Shown piece after piece: positions 63,805 to 64,000 of a stretch of DNA of 64,000 nt (position 1 is its first letter; each line of letters starts with the position of its first letter). The notes under the pieces were generated by a model. That model was not told where the DNA came from. It worked only from the letters and a program-made list of their open reading frames with translations, and did no database searches. A program made the translations under genes and the position numbers. Source of the stretch: Candida dubliniensis CD36 (Eukaryota > Ascomycota > Pichiomycetes > Serinales > Debaryomycetaceae); contig NC_012867.1 in assembly GCF_000026945.1 (NCBI RefSeq), positions 1,934,501-1,998,500 of the forward strand, given 5' to 3'.

Positions 63805-64000
63805 TTATTCAATATTTAATGGTGACCGAGTTCTAGCTTTCATTCTCTCAATTCTAGCTTTTAATTGCAATGTAACTTCAGCAGCACGTTTCCAATCAGC
63901 TCCATTATCAATATCCATTGATTCTCGACGACTAGATGATGTTAATGAACTAGTACTACTACCATAATTAACACTAGAACGGAAACTATTGGTAGGTCTT
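63805..64000 (-). CDS. 3' end of a gene leaving the window (C-terminal 65 codons)
   Basis: A minus-strand frame is open from the right edge to TAA at 63807-63805. It reads a Ser-rich stretch (SSTSSLTSSSRRES) followed by a short helical, basic C-terminus, DWKRAAEVTLQLKARIERMK and ARTRSPLNIE. The charged heptad-like helix suggests a coiled-coil end. Too little is visible to name it. Confidence 0.65.
   Translation of the reverse strand, partial: RPTNSFRSSVNYGSSTSSLTSSSRRESMDIDNGADWKRAAEVTLQLKARIERMKARTRSPLNIE

Overview
This is nuclear DNA of a budding yeast of the CTG clade, most likely Candida albicans or its close relative C. dubliniensis. The reasons are: short introns with GTATGT/TACTAAC/TTTAG signals, an AT-rich genome crowded with microsatellites and amino-acid homopolymers, a secreted LIP-family lipase, a Cbp1-like flavoprotein, Thi13, a Tudor-SN protein (absent from Saccharomyces cerevisiae) and an Axl1-like protease, in an order that I recall from C. 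albicans chromosome 3. The species call is inference; no database was searched. In this clade CTG is read as serine, so some leucines in standard translations are really serines.

Layout. The dense left part (1-27 kb) holds, in order: the tail of an unidentified, possibly regulatory, protein; a lipase; a Far8/striatin-like protein; a PBDC1-family protein; a Cbp1/amine-oxidase-like flavoprotein; Thi13; Sco1; a SET methyltransferase; Pho88; Tudor-SN; Ubc7; a TENA-like protein divergent from an NCS1 permease; the EF3-like ATPase Elf1/New1; the spliced proteasome subunit Pre8; and a DHA2 transporter. A gene-free block of about 9 kb follows (27.1-36.1 kb). It is full of microsatellites and of G-runs almost all on the + strand. 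Then come an LRR protein with huge Asn/Ser/Thr tracts, a spliced GH3 beta-glucosidase, tRNA-Asp(GUC) and a spliced Asn-rich protein.

From 44.7 to 52.7 kb is a second gene-poor block. It has one convincing small gene, a probable solo LTR and several coding-like stretches that look decayed. The right end is dense again: Axl1-like M16 protease, Prp4, Hda3 with an expanded RGRP (AT-hook-like) array, a Tda10-like P-loop kinase, electron-transfer flavoprotein beta subunit, and the 3' end of one more gene.

Themes. Thi13 consumes pyridoxal phosphate and histidine to make the thiamine pyrimidine; a TENA-like salvage protein and an NCS1 permease (a family with cytosine, HMP and vitamin B6 carriers) lie about 9-10 kb away and share one promoter region, suggesting a loose thiamine/B6 neighbourhood. 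Other genes are housekeeping: splicing (Prp4), chromatin (Hda3), proteolysis (Pre8, Ubc7), mitochondria (Sco1, ETF-beta) and translation (Elf1). The most interesting unexplained sequence is the strand-polarised G-rich gene-free block, the decayed block around the LTR, the inverted repeat flanking the THI13 TATA box, and the RGRP array in Hda3.
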